From contig NZ_BMQI01000004.1 in assembly GCF_014648035.1 (NCBI RefSeq), positions 62,001 through 126,000 on the forward strand: DNA of 64,000 bases. Reading direction: 5' to 3'. Below the pieces are notes generated by a model that saw nothing but the letters and a program-made list of their open reading frames with translations, was not told the DNA's origin and searched no databases. The stretch comes from Shewanella algicola (GTDB taxonomy: Bacteria > Pseudomonadota > Gammaproteobacteria > Enterobacterales > Shewanellaceae). Both the position numbers and the translations under genes were made by a program. The first letter of the stretch is position 1; each line of letters opens with the position of its first letter. Positions 29,317-38,962 of the stretch are shown here, one piece after another.

Positions 29317-29342
29317 CTGTTCTTTAAAAAAAATGAGAACAG
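29317..29342 (+). promoter_or_regulatory. Hairpin just before the ubiU start codon
   Basis: CTGTTCT (29317-29323) and AGAACAG (29336-29342) form a perfect 7-bp inverted repeat with a 12-base A-rich loop. It ends 4 bases before the ubiU ATG at 29347, so in RNA it would overlap the ribosome binding region. Confidence 0.4.
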
Positions 29343-29346
29343 TGAC

Positions 29347-30348
29347 ATGGAACTCTTATGCCCAGCTGGCAACCTCGCCTCTTTAAAAGCTGCCTTAAAT
29401 GCTGGCGCCGATGCGGTCTATTTGGGGTTAAAAGATGACACAAATGCCAGGTCTTTTGCCGGGTTAAACTTTTCTGTAGAACAACTCACCCAAGCAACCA
29501 AACTCGCCCACAGTCAAGGGCGTAAAGTGTTTTTAACCTTAAACACCTTCCCAAAACCGGGACAAGAACACCGTTGGTATCTGGCTGTCGATATTGCTGC
29601 ACAGCTGGGTATGGATGCACTTATCGTGGCCGATTTATCATTATTAAGTTACGCCCACCAGCATTACCCTCATCTACCGTTACATTTATCAGTTCAGGCC
29701 AGTGCAACCAACTTAGGGGCACTATCGTTTTATAAAGAAGCATTTAATATAGAGCGTGCTGTACTGCCAAGAGTGCTGTCAATCAAGCAAGTTAGAGATT
29801 TAGCCAAAGCCAGCCCAGTAGATTTAGAAGTATTTGCCTTTGGCAGCTTGTGCATTATGGCTGAAGGCCGTTGTCACTTATCATCTTATGTTACAGGACA
29901 ATCGCCTAATACTGGCGGTTCATGCTCACCGGCCAACCACGTGCGCTGGCAAGACAGTGGCGCCGACAAACTCACTCGCTTAAACAATGTATTGATCGAT
30001 AAAGCAGACGCCAGCCAACAATTAGGGTACCCGGTGGTCTGTAAAGGTCGCTATGTGGCTGAATACGATCAAGATGCTAAATATCTATTAGAATCCCCCA
30101 CCAGTTTGAATACCTTAAGCCTGTTACCCGATTTAGCCAAAGCAGGTGTGACATCACTTAAAATTGAAGGTCGCCAACGCAGTCCAGCATACGTAAGCCA
30201 GGTAACTCAAGTATGGCGTAAAGCAATAGACACTTACTTTGCTGCACCAGATTCATTTGCCGAACAACCGCAATGGTCACAAGCTTTAGCCAAAGTATCT
30301 GAAGGACAAATCACCACATTAGGTGCTTACGAGCGCCAATGGCAATAA
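29347..30348 (+). CDS. ubiU: Ubiquinone anaerobic biosynthesis protein UbiU (U32 family)
   Basis: With UbiV, carries out the three O2-independent ring hydroxylations of ubiquinone biosynthesis, using prephenate as hydroxyl donor. The 333 residues open with MELLCPAGNLASLKAALNAG, the U32 signature. The Fe-S cysteines lie in LCIMAEGRCHLSS, GGSCSPAN and VVCKGRY (about residues 168-235). The stop codon is 8 bases before ubiV, so the pair is one operon. Translation initiation may be affected by the hairpin at 29317-29342. Confidence 0.94.
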   Translation: MELLCPAGNLASLKAALNAGADAVYLGLKDDTNARSFAGLNFSVEQLTQATKLAHSQGRKVFLTLNTFPKPGQEHRWYLAVDIAAQLGMDALIVADLSLLSYAHQHYPHLPLHLSVQASATNLGALSFYKEAFNIERAVLPRVLSIKQVRDLAKASPVDLEVFAFGSLCIMAEGRCHLSSYVTGQSPNTGGSCSPANHVRWQDSGADKLTRLNNVLIDKADASQQLGYPVVCKGRYVAEYDQDAKYLLESPTSLNTLSLLPDLAKAGVTSLKIEGRQRSPAYVSQVTQVWRKAIDTYFAAPDSFAEQPQWSQALAKVSEGQITTLGAYERQWQ

Positions 30349-30356
30349 GGGTTACT

Positions 30357-31295
30357 ATGAAAATCTCACTCGCCCCCATCAGCTATTGCTGGTCTAAAGC
30401 TGATGTTGAACAATTTTACCAACAGGTGGCCAACAGTAACATCGACACGGTTTACCTTGGGGAAACGGTTTGTAGCCGCCGCCGAGAGCTTAAATTTACC
30501 GATTATTTAGACCTCGCCAATATGTTGAAGACTCATGGTAAACACGTGGTTTTATCGACAATGGCGTTGATTGAAGCTCAATCGGAACTTAATGAATTAA
30601 AGCGCGCCATTGATAACGGTGACTTTAGCATTGAAGCTAACGATATGGCGGCGGTATTTTACGCTCATCAAGCTAAAGTGCCTTTTGTTTGTGGGCCAAC
30701 CATAAATAATTACAACCGAGCTAGTTTGGACTTATTGCATCAAAAAGGCATGTACCGCTTTGTGATGCCTTGCGAGTTATCAAAAGATTGGCTGCAAGCG
30801 GTTATCGACACCGATAAAAAACCGCCATTCGAAATTGAAGTATTAGGCCACGGGTATATGCCATTAGCACATTCAGCTCGCTGCTTTACCGCAAAACACT
30901 ACCAACTCCCCAAAGATAAGTGTCAAACCATTTGCCAGCGTCATAGCAAAGGTTTACTGGCCCAAACCCAGGAGTCACAACCGTTATTAAGATTAAATGG
31001 CATTCAAACCCAATCTGCGGCACAAGTTAATTTGATTAACCAAATCCCCGATATGATCACTATGGGTGTAAATTATTGGCGAATTTCACCCAGCAAATTT
31101 GCAGATGTTGATTTAGGCCATGAACTGGCTTCGCTATTAGCTAACTTAACCGCAGGTGATGTTAGCCAAACGAATGAGTTACCGACAAAACTGTTACCGT
31201 TTACCTCTGCGACAGATCATCAGCGCCATTGCAACGGCTATTGGTTAGGGCTACCTGGCATGCAGTATACTGAATCAGCTCAATTAGCACCTTAA
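30357..31295 (+). CDS. ubiV: Ubiquinone anaerobic biosynthesis protein UbiV (U32 family)
   Basis: Partner of UbiU in a 4Fe-4S heterodimer. The ATG at 30357 (MKISLAPISYCW, 312 residues) is preceded by AAGGG and is preferred over the upstream ATG at 30339, which overlaps the end of ubiU. Cluster cysteines are in HSARCFTAKHY and KDKCQTICQRH (about 174-198). The protein is somewhat longer than E. coli YhbV, with a C-terminal extension of about 20 residues. No clear terminator follows in the 413-base gap. Confidence 0.93.
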   Translation: MKISLAPISYCWSKADVEQFYQQVANSNIDTVYLGETVCSRRRELKFTDYLDLANMLKTHGKHVVLSTMALIEAQSELNELKRAIDNGDFSIEANDMAAVFYAHQAKVPFVCGPTINNYNRASLDLLHQKGMYRFVMPCELSKDWLQAVIDTDKKPPFEIEVLGHGYMPLAHSARCFTAKHYQLPKDKCQTICQRHSKGLLAQTQESQPLLRLNGIQTQSAAQVNLINQIPDMITMGVNYWRISPSKFADVDLGHELASLLANLTAGDVSQTNELPTKLLPFTSATDHQRHCNGYWLGLPGMQYTESAQLAP

Positions 31296-31708
31296 TCGTC
31301 CAATCAAACTGAGATGAATTAAACGCCTTCGCCAAAGCTTACTGCGCGGTTATTTTGTTATCGCGTAGTTAGCCTTGCCCCTTTCGGCTAGGATGACAAC
31401 GTACCGCCTATCAAATGGTTCTGACCTTAGTGCCTAAACACTTAACACACAAATACAAAACAATTAATCAACACTATGATTATTTTATGTTTTATTTGAT
31501 GTGCAACACAAAAGCACACCGCGTATATCTACCCACATTTATCTAATAACTATTCGTCACAGTTATCATTTTACATAAGGCGGATAAGGGGGTAACCTTG
31601 CCTTCCAAAAATATACAACTGAATGGACATTCACTGTGATGTTCATATTCGGCAGTTGGCAAGTGCGACTTGCATACTCAAAAAGCACATACGTAAGGTG
31701 TAGTTAAC
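31296..31708. other. Gap between ubiV and the YjiH-type gene
   Basis: No coding potential is seen. The last part contains an imperfect inverted repeat, about 31618-31658, in which AACTGAAT...ACAT pairs loosely with ATGT...ATTC..CAGTT. It is followed by AAGGTG, the likely ribosome binding site of the GTG start at 31709. I see no recognised riboswitch class. Confidence 0.4.
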
Positions 31709-33061
31709 GTGACACAAAAAAAATATAATCTTAAAACAATACTGACTTTTATTATTCCGTCCCTGATTGGTCTACTGCTATTTATGACCCCTATCAGCAT
31801 TGACGGTGCTATCACCATTCCGATAGCTATCGTTTCAAAAGCATTGCAATCTCAAATGGGCAGTACGATTCAGTTAATCGTAACAGCCATCGTAGTGTTA
31901 ATGGCTATCGCGTCTGTACTGACAAAACTGCTTAACCCGCAATTTATTCGCAAAAATCACTTCTTGCGTACTCTATTAAAAGTCAATCTGTTTTGGCTAA
32001 CCACTCGGGTACTTGGGGCGATATTTATTGTCATGGTTTATTTGCAAATAGGCCCAGAGGCTATCACCTCTTCAGCTACGGGTGGCTTAGTATTAAACGA
32101 CTTAGTACCGGTATTATTTTCAGTGTTTATTTTTGCTGGGATGCTTTTACCATTATTACTTAACTTTGGATTACTTGAGTTTTTTGGCACCTTATTGACC
32201 AAAATCATGCGACCCATTTTTAATTTACCCGGCCGCAGTGCCATTGACTGTATGGCTTCATGGTTAGGTGATGGTAGCGTTGGTATTTTAATGACCAATA
32301 AACAGTATGAAACCCGCTTTTATACTGAAAGAGAAGCGGCGGTTATTGGTACCACATTCTCAGCGGTATCGATTACATTTAGTTTAGTGGTTATTTCGCA
32401 AGTCAAACTTGAACACTTATTTGTGCCGTTTTACTTAACCGTTTGTTTAGCTGGTATTGTCGCGGCGATCATTGTGCCCAAATTACCACCACTGTCATGG
32501 AAAAAAGACACCTATATTGATAACACGCCACGTCATGAAGATGACGAAAGCGTACCTGGAAATCACGGTGTTATGTCTTGGGGATTTGAACAAGCAATGC
32601 AACGTGCATCGGCCGTGGGTGGTGTTAAGCAAGTATTAGTTGAAGGCGTTAAAAACGTTGTTGACATGATATTTGGAGTGATACCGGTTGTCATGGCCAT
32701 TGGTACCGTGGCATTAGTGTTGGCAGAGCACACACCATTGTTTAACTACCTTGGTATGCCATTTATTCCTTTACTAGAGTTACTGCAAATTCCGGAAGCG
32801 AGTGAAGCCTCTAAAACCATTGTGGTTGGTTTTGCGGATATGTTTATCCCTTCTATTCTCGCCAGTTCGATTGAGTCTGACTTAACCCGTTTTGTGATTG
32901 CCGCGTTATCTGTAACGCAGTTAATTTACATGAGTGAAGTGGGTGCTTTATTGATTGGCAGTAAAATTCCAGTTAACTTTTTTGAACTGTTTGTCATCTT
33001 TATCTTGCGCACATTGGTCACGCTACCTGTTATTGCACTCATGGGACATTTGCTCGTATAA
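31709..33061 (+). CDS. YjiH family membrane protein with nucleoside recognition (Gate) domains
   Basis: A 450-residue polytopic membrane protein with about ten hydrophobic segments. The middle (LVLNDLVPVLFSVFIFAGMLLPLLL, and LTKIMRPIFNLPGRSAIDCMASWLGDGSVG, about 130-200) has the Gate pattern shared with SpmA/SpmB and CNT nucleoside carriers. A second Gate-like segment lies near 320-440 (VGFADMFIPSILASSI). The transported or sensed compound is unknown for YjiH. The start is a GTG at 31709. It is transcribed alone and ends at a strong terminator. Confidence 0.85.
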   Translation: MTQKKYNLKTILTFIIPSLIGLLLFMTPISIDGAITIPIAIVSKALQSQMGSTIQLIVTAIVVLMAIASVLTKLLNPQFIRKNHFLRTLLKVNLFWLTTRVLGAIFIVMVYLQIGPEAITSSATGGLVLNDLVPVLFSVFIFAGMLLPLLLNFGLLEFFGTLLTKIMRPIFNLPGRSAIDCMASWLGDGSVGILMTNKQYETRFYTEREAAVIGTTFSAVSITFSLVVISQVKLEHLFVPFYLTVCLAGIVAAIIVPKLPPLSWKKDTYIDNTPRHEDDESVPGNHGVMSWGFEQAMQRASAVGGVKQVLVEGVKNVVDMIFGVIPVVMAIGTVALVLAEHTPLFNYLGMPFIPLLELLQIPEASEASKTIVVGFADMFIPSILASSIESDLTRFVIAALSVTQLIYMSEVGALLIGSKIPVNFFELFVIFILRTLVTLPVIALMGHLLV

Positions 33062-33094
33062 ATAAATACTGGCTATATTTGTGACTTACCCCAT

Positions 33095-33120
33095 AAGGAG
33101 CGCAATGCGCTCCTTTTTTT
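33095..33120 (+). terminator. Terminator of the YjiH-type gene
   Basis: GGAGCGC, AAT, GCGCTCC with T8 after the stem, 33 bases past the stop codon. Confidence 0.94.
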
Positions 33121-33228
33121 AGCTTAAAAACTCAGCGAAAAAAATAAATTTCGAGTATGCTTAAGCAACAACATACTCAATGGTTGCAAGCAATAACTCG
33201 TTATCATTAAACGCATTAAGGGTACCCA

Positions 33229-33594
33229 ATGGATGACAGACGCAAATTTTCTCGTATCTTTTTTGCTGCCAGCGCACATTTAGCACAAACGGAGCAAGCT
33301 TGGCGTACCAAAATTTTAGATTTAAGCCTTAATGGCGCACTGGTTGAATTACCTGAAGGTTACACAGGACAACTAAATACCATTTTAACGCTGGCATTTG
33401 TACTGCCAGAGTCTGATATTGAACTGCAAATGGAAGCCGCTATCGTGCACAAAACTCAAGAACACTTGGGGTTAAAATGTACCCATATCGATGTTGATAG
33501 CATTACCCATTTACGCCGAATTATTGAATTGAACATGGGCGATGCTGAATTACTCGATCGTGAACTATCCTCGTTGATTACACCTGCCCCCTAA
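33229..33594 (+). CDS. Single-domain PilZ protein
   Basis: A 121-residue PilZ domain, a c-di-GMP receptor fold. The binding motifs are both present at the expected spacing: DDRRKFSR (RxxxR, about residues 2-9) and DLSLNGALVELP (D/NxSxxG, about 30-41). Binding of c-di-GMP is therefore likely. It stands alone, so its target is not evident. It converges on radA across a bidirectional terminator. Confidence 0.94.
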   Translation: MDDRRKFSRIFFAASAHLAQTEQAWRTKILDLSLNGALVELPEGYTGQLNTILTLAFVLPESDIELQMEAAIVHKTQEHLGLKCTHIDVDSITHLRRIIELNMGDAELLDRELSSLITPAP

Positions 33595-33653
33595 GGATAA
33601 TGAGTCGTTATTGTTAATGATGATTACCGTCGTTTTTACATGTTGTTAAACGA

Positions 33654-33681
33654 AAAAGGCAAACCTAGTGGTTTGCCTTTT
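33654..33681. terminator. Bidirectional terminator between the PilZ gene and radA
   Basis: AAAAGGCAAACC, TAGT, GGTTTGCCTTTT: a 12-bp perfect stem between convergent genes. Confidence 0.93.
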
Positions 33682-33697
33682 CAGATCAGGACAAAAA

Positions 33698-35077
33698 CTA
33701 ATTTATCAGCTCAAGTAACTCATGAATCGTTTTAACTGGAGTAATTTTAGCGCCTAACCCTTCCATTGATTTATGGTAATTACGAAACGGAATAAATATC
33801 TCAGTAAAACCATGTTGCGCCGCCTCTTTCACTCTCGGCACGCCGCTGTCGATAGGCCTCACATCACCATTTAAGCTCAGTTCTCCCATAATGCAGGTCG
33901 TTCTTGGCACCACAAAGTCATTTAAACTGCTCAATAATGCCGTCACTAATGCTAGATCGATACAAGTTTCAGACTCATCAATCTTTAAACCTCCGACAAT
34001 ATTAAAAAACGTATCATGGAAAATTTTAGTCTTGGTGTGTTTACGTAAAATACCGGTTAACATTTTAATCCGATTCATATTCAAACCCACGCAAACACGT
34101 TGCGGAAATTCTGACTCGGTTTCAGTGGTTAAACATTGGATCTCCAATAATAAGTTGCGGTTACCTTTACGGATACAAGTAATGGTAGAGCCAGGTGAGT
34201 CCGTTGTAGAGCCAGACAAAAATATCTCGCTAGGGTTATCAACACTCACCATACCACGCTCGCTCATGCGGAAAATTCCCACGGTATCTACATCACCAAA
34301 ACGGTTTTTATTGGCCCTTAAGGTACGGATTTGGCCGTCATTGGTATCAATATGCAACAACGAATCGACAATGTGCACTAGGGTTTGCGGCCCTGCGATT
34401 TCATTATTTTTATTCACATGGGCAATGATAAACATAGTGACGTTGTTTTTCTTACAATATTGGGTAAAAGCTTGCGCCGCTGTTTTAACTTGCGAAGGCG
34501 AACCGGGGCTACCATTAGCATTGTCGGTTACCACTGCTTGAATTGAGTCAATCACCGCAAACTTAATTTGTTTGGCTTCTAACTCTTCGATAATTGACTC
34601 AACACTGGTTTCCGATAACAGGTATAAATTGTCTTCGTTATAATTCAGTTTTAAGCGATTTACCCGGTTTTTAAACTGAGATAAAGATTCTTCTGCAGTA
34701 CAGTATAACGATGCTGTCGACTGCGACATCCGCGCAACAAGATCCGACAGTAAAGTGGTTTTACCCGCACCTGGATCGCCAGAAATGATATTCACAGAAC
34801 CTGTCGTCAAGCCGCCACTGAGTACCCGGTCTAACTCGCCTATACCCGTCAACCTTTTTTCCGCTTCAACGGACTCGACTTCATTAAGTTTTTTGGCCCC
34901 GCCACCCGCCGCACCGGCATAACCTAATACTGCAGGACGAGATGCTGACGTTTTAGCGGCAGATAGGCGCACCTCAACTAAGGTATTCCAGGCACCACAA
35001 CGACATTGTCCCTGCCAACGCGGATAATCCATACCACAATCGTCACACACAAATGCCATTTTTGGAGCTTTAGCCAT
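33698..35077 (-). CDS. radA: DNA repair protein RadA
   Basis: Hexameric RecA-like helicase that drives branch migration of recombination intermediates. The ATG at 35077 (MAKAPKMAF, 459 residues) has an AGGAAG site and matches the family start. An N-terminal zinc finger (CDDCG, CRCGAW, about 10-31), Walker A GDPGAGKTTL (about 95-104), the RadA-specific KNRFG motif (about 255-259) and the Lon-like C-terminal domain (about 280-455) are all present. Confidence 0.97.
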   Translation of the reverse strand: MAKAPKMAFVCDDCGMDYPRWQGQCRCGAWNTLVEVRLSAAKTSASRPAVLGYAGAAGGGAKKLNEVESVEAEKRLTGIGELDRVLSGGLTTGSVNIISGDPGAGKTTLLSDLVARMSQSTASLYCTAEESLSQFKNRVNRLKLNYNEDNLYLLSETSVESIIEELEAKQIKFAVIDSIQAVVTDNANGSPGSPSQVKTAAQAFTQYCKKNNVTMFIIAHVNKNNEIAGPQTLVHIVDSLLHIDTNDGQIRTLRANKNRFGDVDTVGIFRMSERGMVSVDNPSEIFLSGSTTDSPGSTITCIRKGNRNLLLEIQCLTTETESEFPQRVCVGLNMNRIKMLTGILRKHTKTKIFHDTFFNIVGGLKIDESETCIDLALVTALLSSLNDFVVPRTTCIMGELSLNGDVRPIDSGVPRVKEAAQHGFTEIFIPFRNYHKSMEGLGAKITPVKTIHELLELIN

Positions 35078-35546
35078 GTTACTTCCTATCATTTACTCTA
35101 ATGTTTAGTATTTTAAAAATTTAACCTAAGGTTGATTTTGCGTCGCGATTAACCGTGGCACGATAAGCCAGTAATAAGATCCAGACTATTATCCTATCAC
35201 TGCACTACCGAAACAAAAACTGAGATAACGTATATAAATAATCAATTAAATGAAGTTTATAGCGAAGATATATTGTTTGAACCTTGCCAAAAATAACAAT
35301 CTTGTTCACACTGACATACGGTTAAGCGATAAAAGCAAAAACAACCACTTAGTATAATGTGGCAGAGGCGATGAAATAGATATTAATTTCGCACTCACAC
35401 TTTTTGATGACTTTTATTCATTTACTTTTGCATCATATTAGCTTATCAATTGTAGATTGGTCATGCATAATTATAAAAATATCATAAAGAACAGTATGTT
35501 CTTGCCGATAAATATCAACCCGACTTACGATAAAACGATAATATAA
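35078..35546. promoter_or_regulatory. Divergent upstream region of radA and the two-PilZ gene
   Basis: AT-rich, with no coding potential seen. A TATAAT at 35353-35358 and a TTGGTC / 17 bases / TATCAT pair at about 35457-35485 are possible plus-strand promoters for the PilZ gene. Neither is more than a visual match. Confidence 0.35.
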
Positions 35547-37940
35547 ATGAGTTTAGATAATCACAGTGCATTAATTGAACAACTGAAGCCCTTGTTGATG
35601 GAACCTGATTTTCAGGAAATCTTCGAGCAGTTGACTGTGGATGAATCAAACTCCACCCGATTCCTACTCAAAATGGAATTAAATAGAATTTCATCGCAAT
35701 GTACTCGTATTATTGATTTACGCGACAAAACAGAATTACCGTGTGAAGAAGTCGTCATAGCCAATCAAAGGCACTTTCTTGATGAGCCAGCTAAAGAGTC
35801 GCTCATTAATGCTCTTCCCTTATATCGTAATAAATATACACTTGGTGTTTACGAACAAGTGGTTAAAGCACATAAATTACGCCGTTTAAAACTTCGTAAT
35901 ATTGAACCCGAAGAGCTTATCTCAGAAGACAACCCTTATTTAGTCCCAGGCGTGGTACTGGGTAGTTACTTTAACCGCTGTGAAGAACGAATGAATTACA
36001 GCATTCGTATTGCGGTGACTCAACAAGGCGTACCTGAAGTCAATGGCGTGACCTTAGATCTTTCTGTTGGCGGCGCTCGGATAAAACTCCCTTTAAAGCA
36101 TCACTTAGATCAAGACAAGCCGCTTAAGCTCAAATTACTCGAACTGAGCGAAGAATTTTTTGTCGATGAACTTCAGCATGGCGTTGATTATCAAATTGTT
36201 GATATCCAAAATAAAGACGGCAACGCGGTTTTACGACTTAAACGTCTTGGCGGTGGTGAAGCACTCGACAAAGTGATTAGCAAGGTTATTCGAAGCTTTA
36301 AGTTTCGTTACAAAGTGGATGTTAATGATGTCATTGTGACTGCAACAGGGCTAGGTTATGAGCGGCATTACTTACCCCTATTAACCCACCTCCCTTTGTA
36401 TATCAGTGTCAAAGACGACATACCACATATTGCTTATGAATTATTAGGGCGTGGTAACCAGCCCATACAACACTATTTTCAAGATGAGAATGAGATCAGT
36501 CAGTTACCTAATTTTTTAAATAACCGACGATTAACTCAAATCTTAAAAAGCACCAATGACATTGACCACTGTTTGCTGTTTTCATTTACTCACCACGCAC
36601 AAGGGAAATTGCACTTTTACTCAGCATCATTAGCAGAGTTAAAAGCGACTAAAAACCTTCATTTATTTTTAGGTTTTGCTTCAACCAAAGCCAGTTGGCG
36701 AGTATTTAAAGTTGTTGCGCAAACCATTGATCACGGCAAAAACTACAAAACATCGACTCTACCAGGTGACGATGCACGATATAGTGCCCTAACAGAGCAA
36801 CAATTAGCGCAATTTAGCCATACTCTGCAACTAATCGACTTAACCAACGAAAATGTCCGTAAGGACTACCAAAGCTGGTTTAATAAAGCTGACGTGAATG
36901 GGCTAAAGATTTTTGCGCAAGCCAAGGTTAAGCGGCACAGTATTAAAAAAGTATCGATGCCATTTAGTGAGCGTCGTCACGAAGCACGTTTTGCATTTAA
37001 AACCCTTGTAACGATTGAACAAGGTGAGAAGAAAACCAATGGTGTCACCCATGATATTTCAAGCCGAGGCTTACAGCTTATTTTAGAAGAAAGCGTCGAC
37101 TTTACCGAACCCGCTCAAGTTATGTTGTCTTTTCCTCGCTTACAAGCCGCTTCCGGCAAAGCCAATTTAACTCATTTACCTTATCAACTCATTCGCAGCC
37201 GTATGAACGGTCAAACATTGCATTTAAGTGCATTGATAGGGCATACACCACATGATGGCGTTGAGTTTTTAAATAAACTGATTGCACATAATAAACAAAA
37301 ACTAGAACAGTTATCAGATAATGAGGGGCAACTTAAAGAGTTAGCCGACGGACTTAAAAACTTGTTTATGCGTCAGCTGCCGGGTGTACCTTATTTTATT
37401 GAAAAAACAGTTAAATCAGCACAGATGGCCTACATTGGCATTGGCACGACCACAGATGAAATAAGCCATTTGTTTGCCCAAGACTCGGACCAAGTACTGC
37501 AATATAATTTACGACCGTTACTTGATAACAACGTATTAAAACAACAAATAATCGATCCAATCAAATCAATGAAACCTAGCCACGATATGGACTTTTTTGA
37601 GGTGTTTATTCAGCTCATCCGCCAAGCAAGGGGAGCAGTGCAAATCAAATGCATACTCAAATCGGAATTAGGCGGCAGAGACAATCAAATACAATTTATT
37701 CAGCAAAGTAAAAAAGTGGGTCGTTTTATGGCACTGCGAGTGTATCGCGGCGCCACAGACAAACCTGATATGAGTTATATTCGCCGCGAATTAGAGTATA
37801 TCCATATTCATGCTAATCATCGTGCAAAACAACTTGAAGAGCAGCTATGGAAAGTCATCGGTTCTGGTGAGTTACTCGATATTACTGCCGAAGTCGAAAT
37901 ACGTTACCCCAGCCTAGTCATGGTCAGCAAACCTAAATAG
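35547..37940 (+). CDS. Large protein with two PilZ domains
   Basis: A 797-residue cytoplasmic protein without signal peptide or TM segment. A first PilZ domain is near residues 145-240: NRCEERMNYSIR supplies the basic motif and DLSVGGARIKLP the second. A second PilZ domain is near 478-585: SERRHEARFAFKT with RxxxR, and HDISSRGLQLIL as a variant of the D/NxSxxG motif. The N-terminal 140 residues and C-terminal 200 residues match no family I know. Two PilZ domains in one chain suggest binding of more than one c-di-GMP dimer. It is a single gene whose 3' end lies 9 bases from the convergent hydrolase gene, with no terminator between them. Confidence 0.88.
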   Translation: MSLDNHSALIEQLKPLLMEPDFQEIFEQLTVDESNSTRFLLKMELNRISSQCTRIIDLRDKTELPCEEVVIANQRHFLDEPAKESLINALPLYRNKYTLGVYEQVVKAHKLRRLKLRNIEPEELISEDNPYLVPGVVLGSYFNRCEERMNYSIRIAVTQQGVPEVNGVTLDLSVGGARIKLPLKHHLDQDKPLKLKLLELSEEFFVDELQHGVDYQIVDIQNKDGNAVLRLKRLGGGEALDKVISKVIRSFKFRYKVDVNDVIVTATGLGYERHYLPLLTHLPLYISVKDDIPHIAYELLGRGNQPIQHYFQDENEISQLPNFLNNRRLTQILKSTNDIDHCLLFSFTHHAQGKLHFYSASLAELKATKNLHLFLGFASTKASWRVFKVVAQTIDHGKNYKTSTLPGDDARYSALTEQQLAQFSHTLQLIDLTNENVRKDYQSWFNKADVNGLKIFAQAKVKRHSIKKVSMPFSERRHEARFAFKTLVTIEQGEKKTNGVTHDISSRGLQLILEESVDFTEPAQVMLSFPRLQAASGKANLTHLPYQLIRSRMNGQTLHLSALIGHTPHDGVEFLNKLIAHNKQKLEQLSDNEGQLKELADGLKNLFMRQLPGVPYFIEKTVKSAQMAYIGIGTTTDEISHLFAQDSDQVLQYNLRPLLDNNVLKQQIIDPIKSMKPSHDMDFFEVFIQLIRQARGAVQIKCILKSELGGRDNQIQFIQQSKKVGRFMALRVYRGATDKPDMSYIRRELEYIHIHANHRAKQLEEQLWKVIGSGELLDITAEVEIRYPSLVMVSKPK

Positions 37941-37949
37941 CCACTTGCC

Positions 37950-38867
37950 TTATAAGGCTAAATACCACTGCTTAATTGCGATAAAATGATCTTGTTCTGC
38001 TTGCTTATTAGTTAACATTCCTGCGTGGTCATAATCAAATAAGTTTCCCTGCGCTTTAGACAATAAAGTGTATTTCACTTGCTTAAAGCCACATTCAGCA
38101 ATCATATCACGCACATCAGATGGGTTACCCAATACTCGATCGTTTTTACCGGCAATAAACCAGCTTGTTGGCCATTGGGTTTGCCTTGCTGCACTTGCAT
38201 AATCAAAGTCATCGTCGTGATCGACCCACTCGCCCTTTACCCAATCGATGGTTTGCAATAATGAGGCACGACTTTCGTTGTCCATACCAACACGTAAACG
38301 GTTGGCATCTAGATAGCCTTGTCTTTGAACAAAAAAAGGCGCCAAGCGATTCCAAAAAAAGTCGACCATTAACCACTTTTTGAGTGACTTAACCCTAATG
38401 GTTCGTTTAGAGCCAAATGTTAGCAAAGATGCAACACTCGTTTGCAAAGCAACATAACGTACTAAGCAGCTGGCCATTAATACTCCACCCCATGAATGAG
38501 CACACCAATGTACCTGGTTAACGAGTGGGTGACGTTGCAATATAAATTGCTGCACTAATGGCAATTGCTCACGAATGACCTCACCTTGACCCAGCTTAAA
38601 ATCTCGGTGAATTTTGGGCTCGCTTAAGCCTCGCCCAGCTGTATCCATGATATATACGTCAAAACCTGCATTAGCTAAATAGCACGCTAACCCACGCCCC
38701 GACTCGCTGTAAAAAACACGACCATTGGACATGGCACCATGCAGCATCAAAATAGGAATCGTCGCCCCATGGGGAGCTTGAGGGTGAATATGCCTTACGT
38801 GAAGATGACCTTCACGATAAGGAATAAACAATGAATGTTGTAAAATGGCAGTTGTCAAAATAGGCAA
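37950..38867 (-). CDS. Alpha/beta hydrolase
   Basis: A 305-residue alpha/beta-fold enzyme with the oxyanion segment LHGAMSNGRVFY (about 42-53), the family DTAGRGLSEP strand (about 75-84), nucleophile elbow AHSWGGV (Ser near 123), acid in AGKNDRVLG (about 239-247) and catalytic His in DYDHAGML (about 275-282). The substrate cannot be inferred; lipase or esterase types are possible. No signal peptide is apparent, so it is probably cytoplasmic. Confidence 0.85.
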   Translation of the reverse strand: MPILTTAILQHSLFIPYREGHLHVRHIHPQAPHGATIPILMLHGAMSNGRVFYSESGRGLACYLANAGFDVYIMDTAGRGLSEPKIHRDFKLGQGEVIREQLPLVQQFILQRHPLVNQVHWCAHSWGGVLMASCLVRYVALQTSVASLLTFGSKRTIRVKSLKKWLMVDFFWNRLAPFFVQRQGYLDANRLRVGMDNESRASLLQTIDWVKGEWVDHDDDFDYASAARQTQWPTSWFIAGKNDRVLGNPSDVRDMIAECGFKQVKYTLLSKAQGNLFDYDHAGMLTNKQAEQDHFIAIKQWYLAL

Positions 38868-38962
38868 TATTCAAATCAATTGTGGGGTTAAGCTATCATT
38901 ACTACCATGAAATACAACTTATCTAGAGTAAAAACGTTAAAAATTAACGTAAATAATAAATT

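Noticed and set aside
29317..29342. LexA box before ubiU (CTGT...ACAG)
   Set aside because: The two halves are 18 bases apart, not the 8 of a LexA site.
33891..34541. Plus-strand 216-codon open frame
   Set aside because: Antisense to radA, whose motifs are intact; no ribosome binding site.
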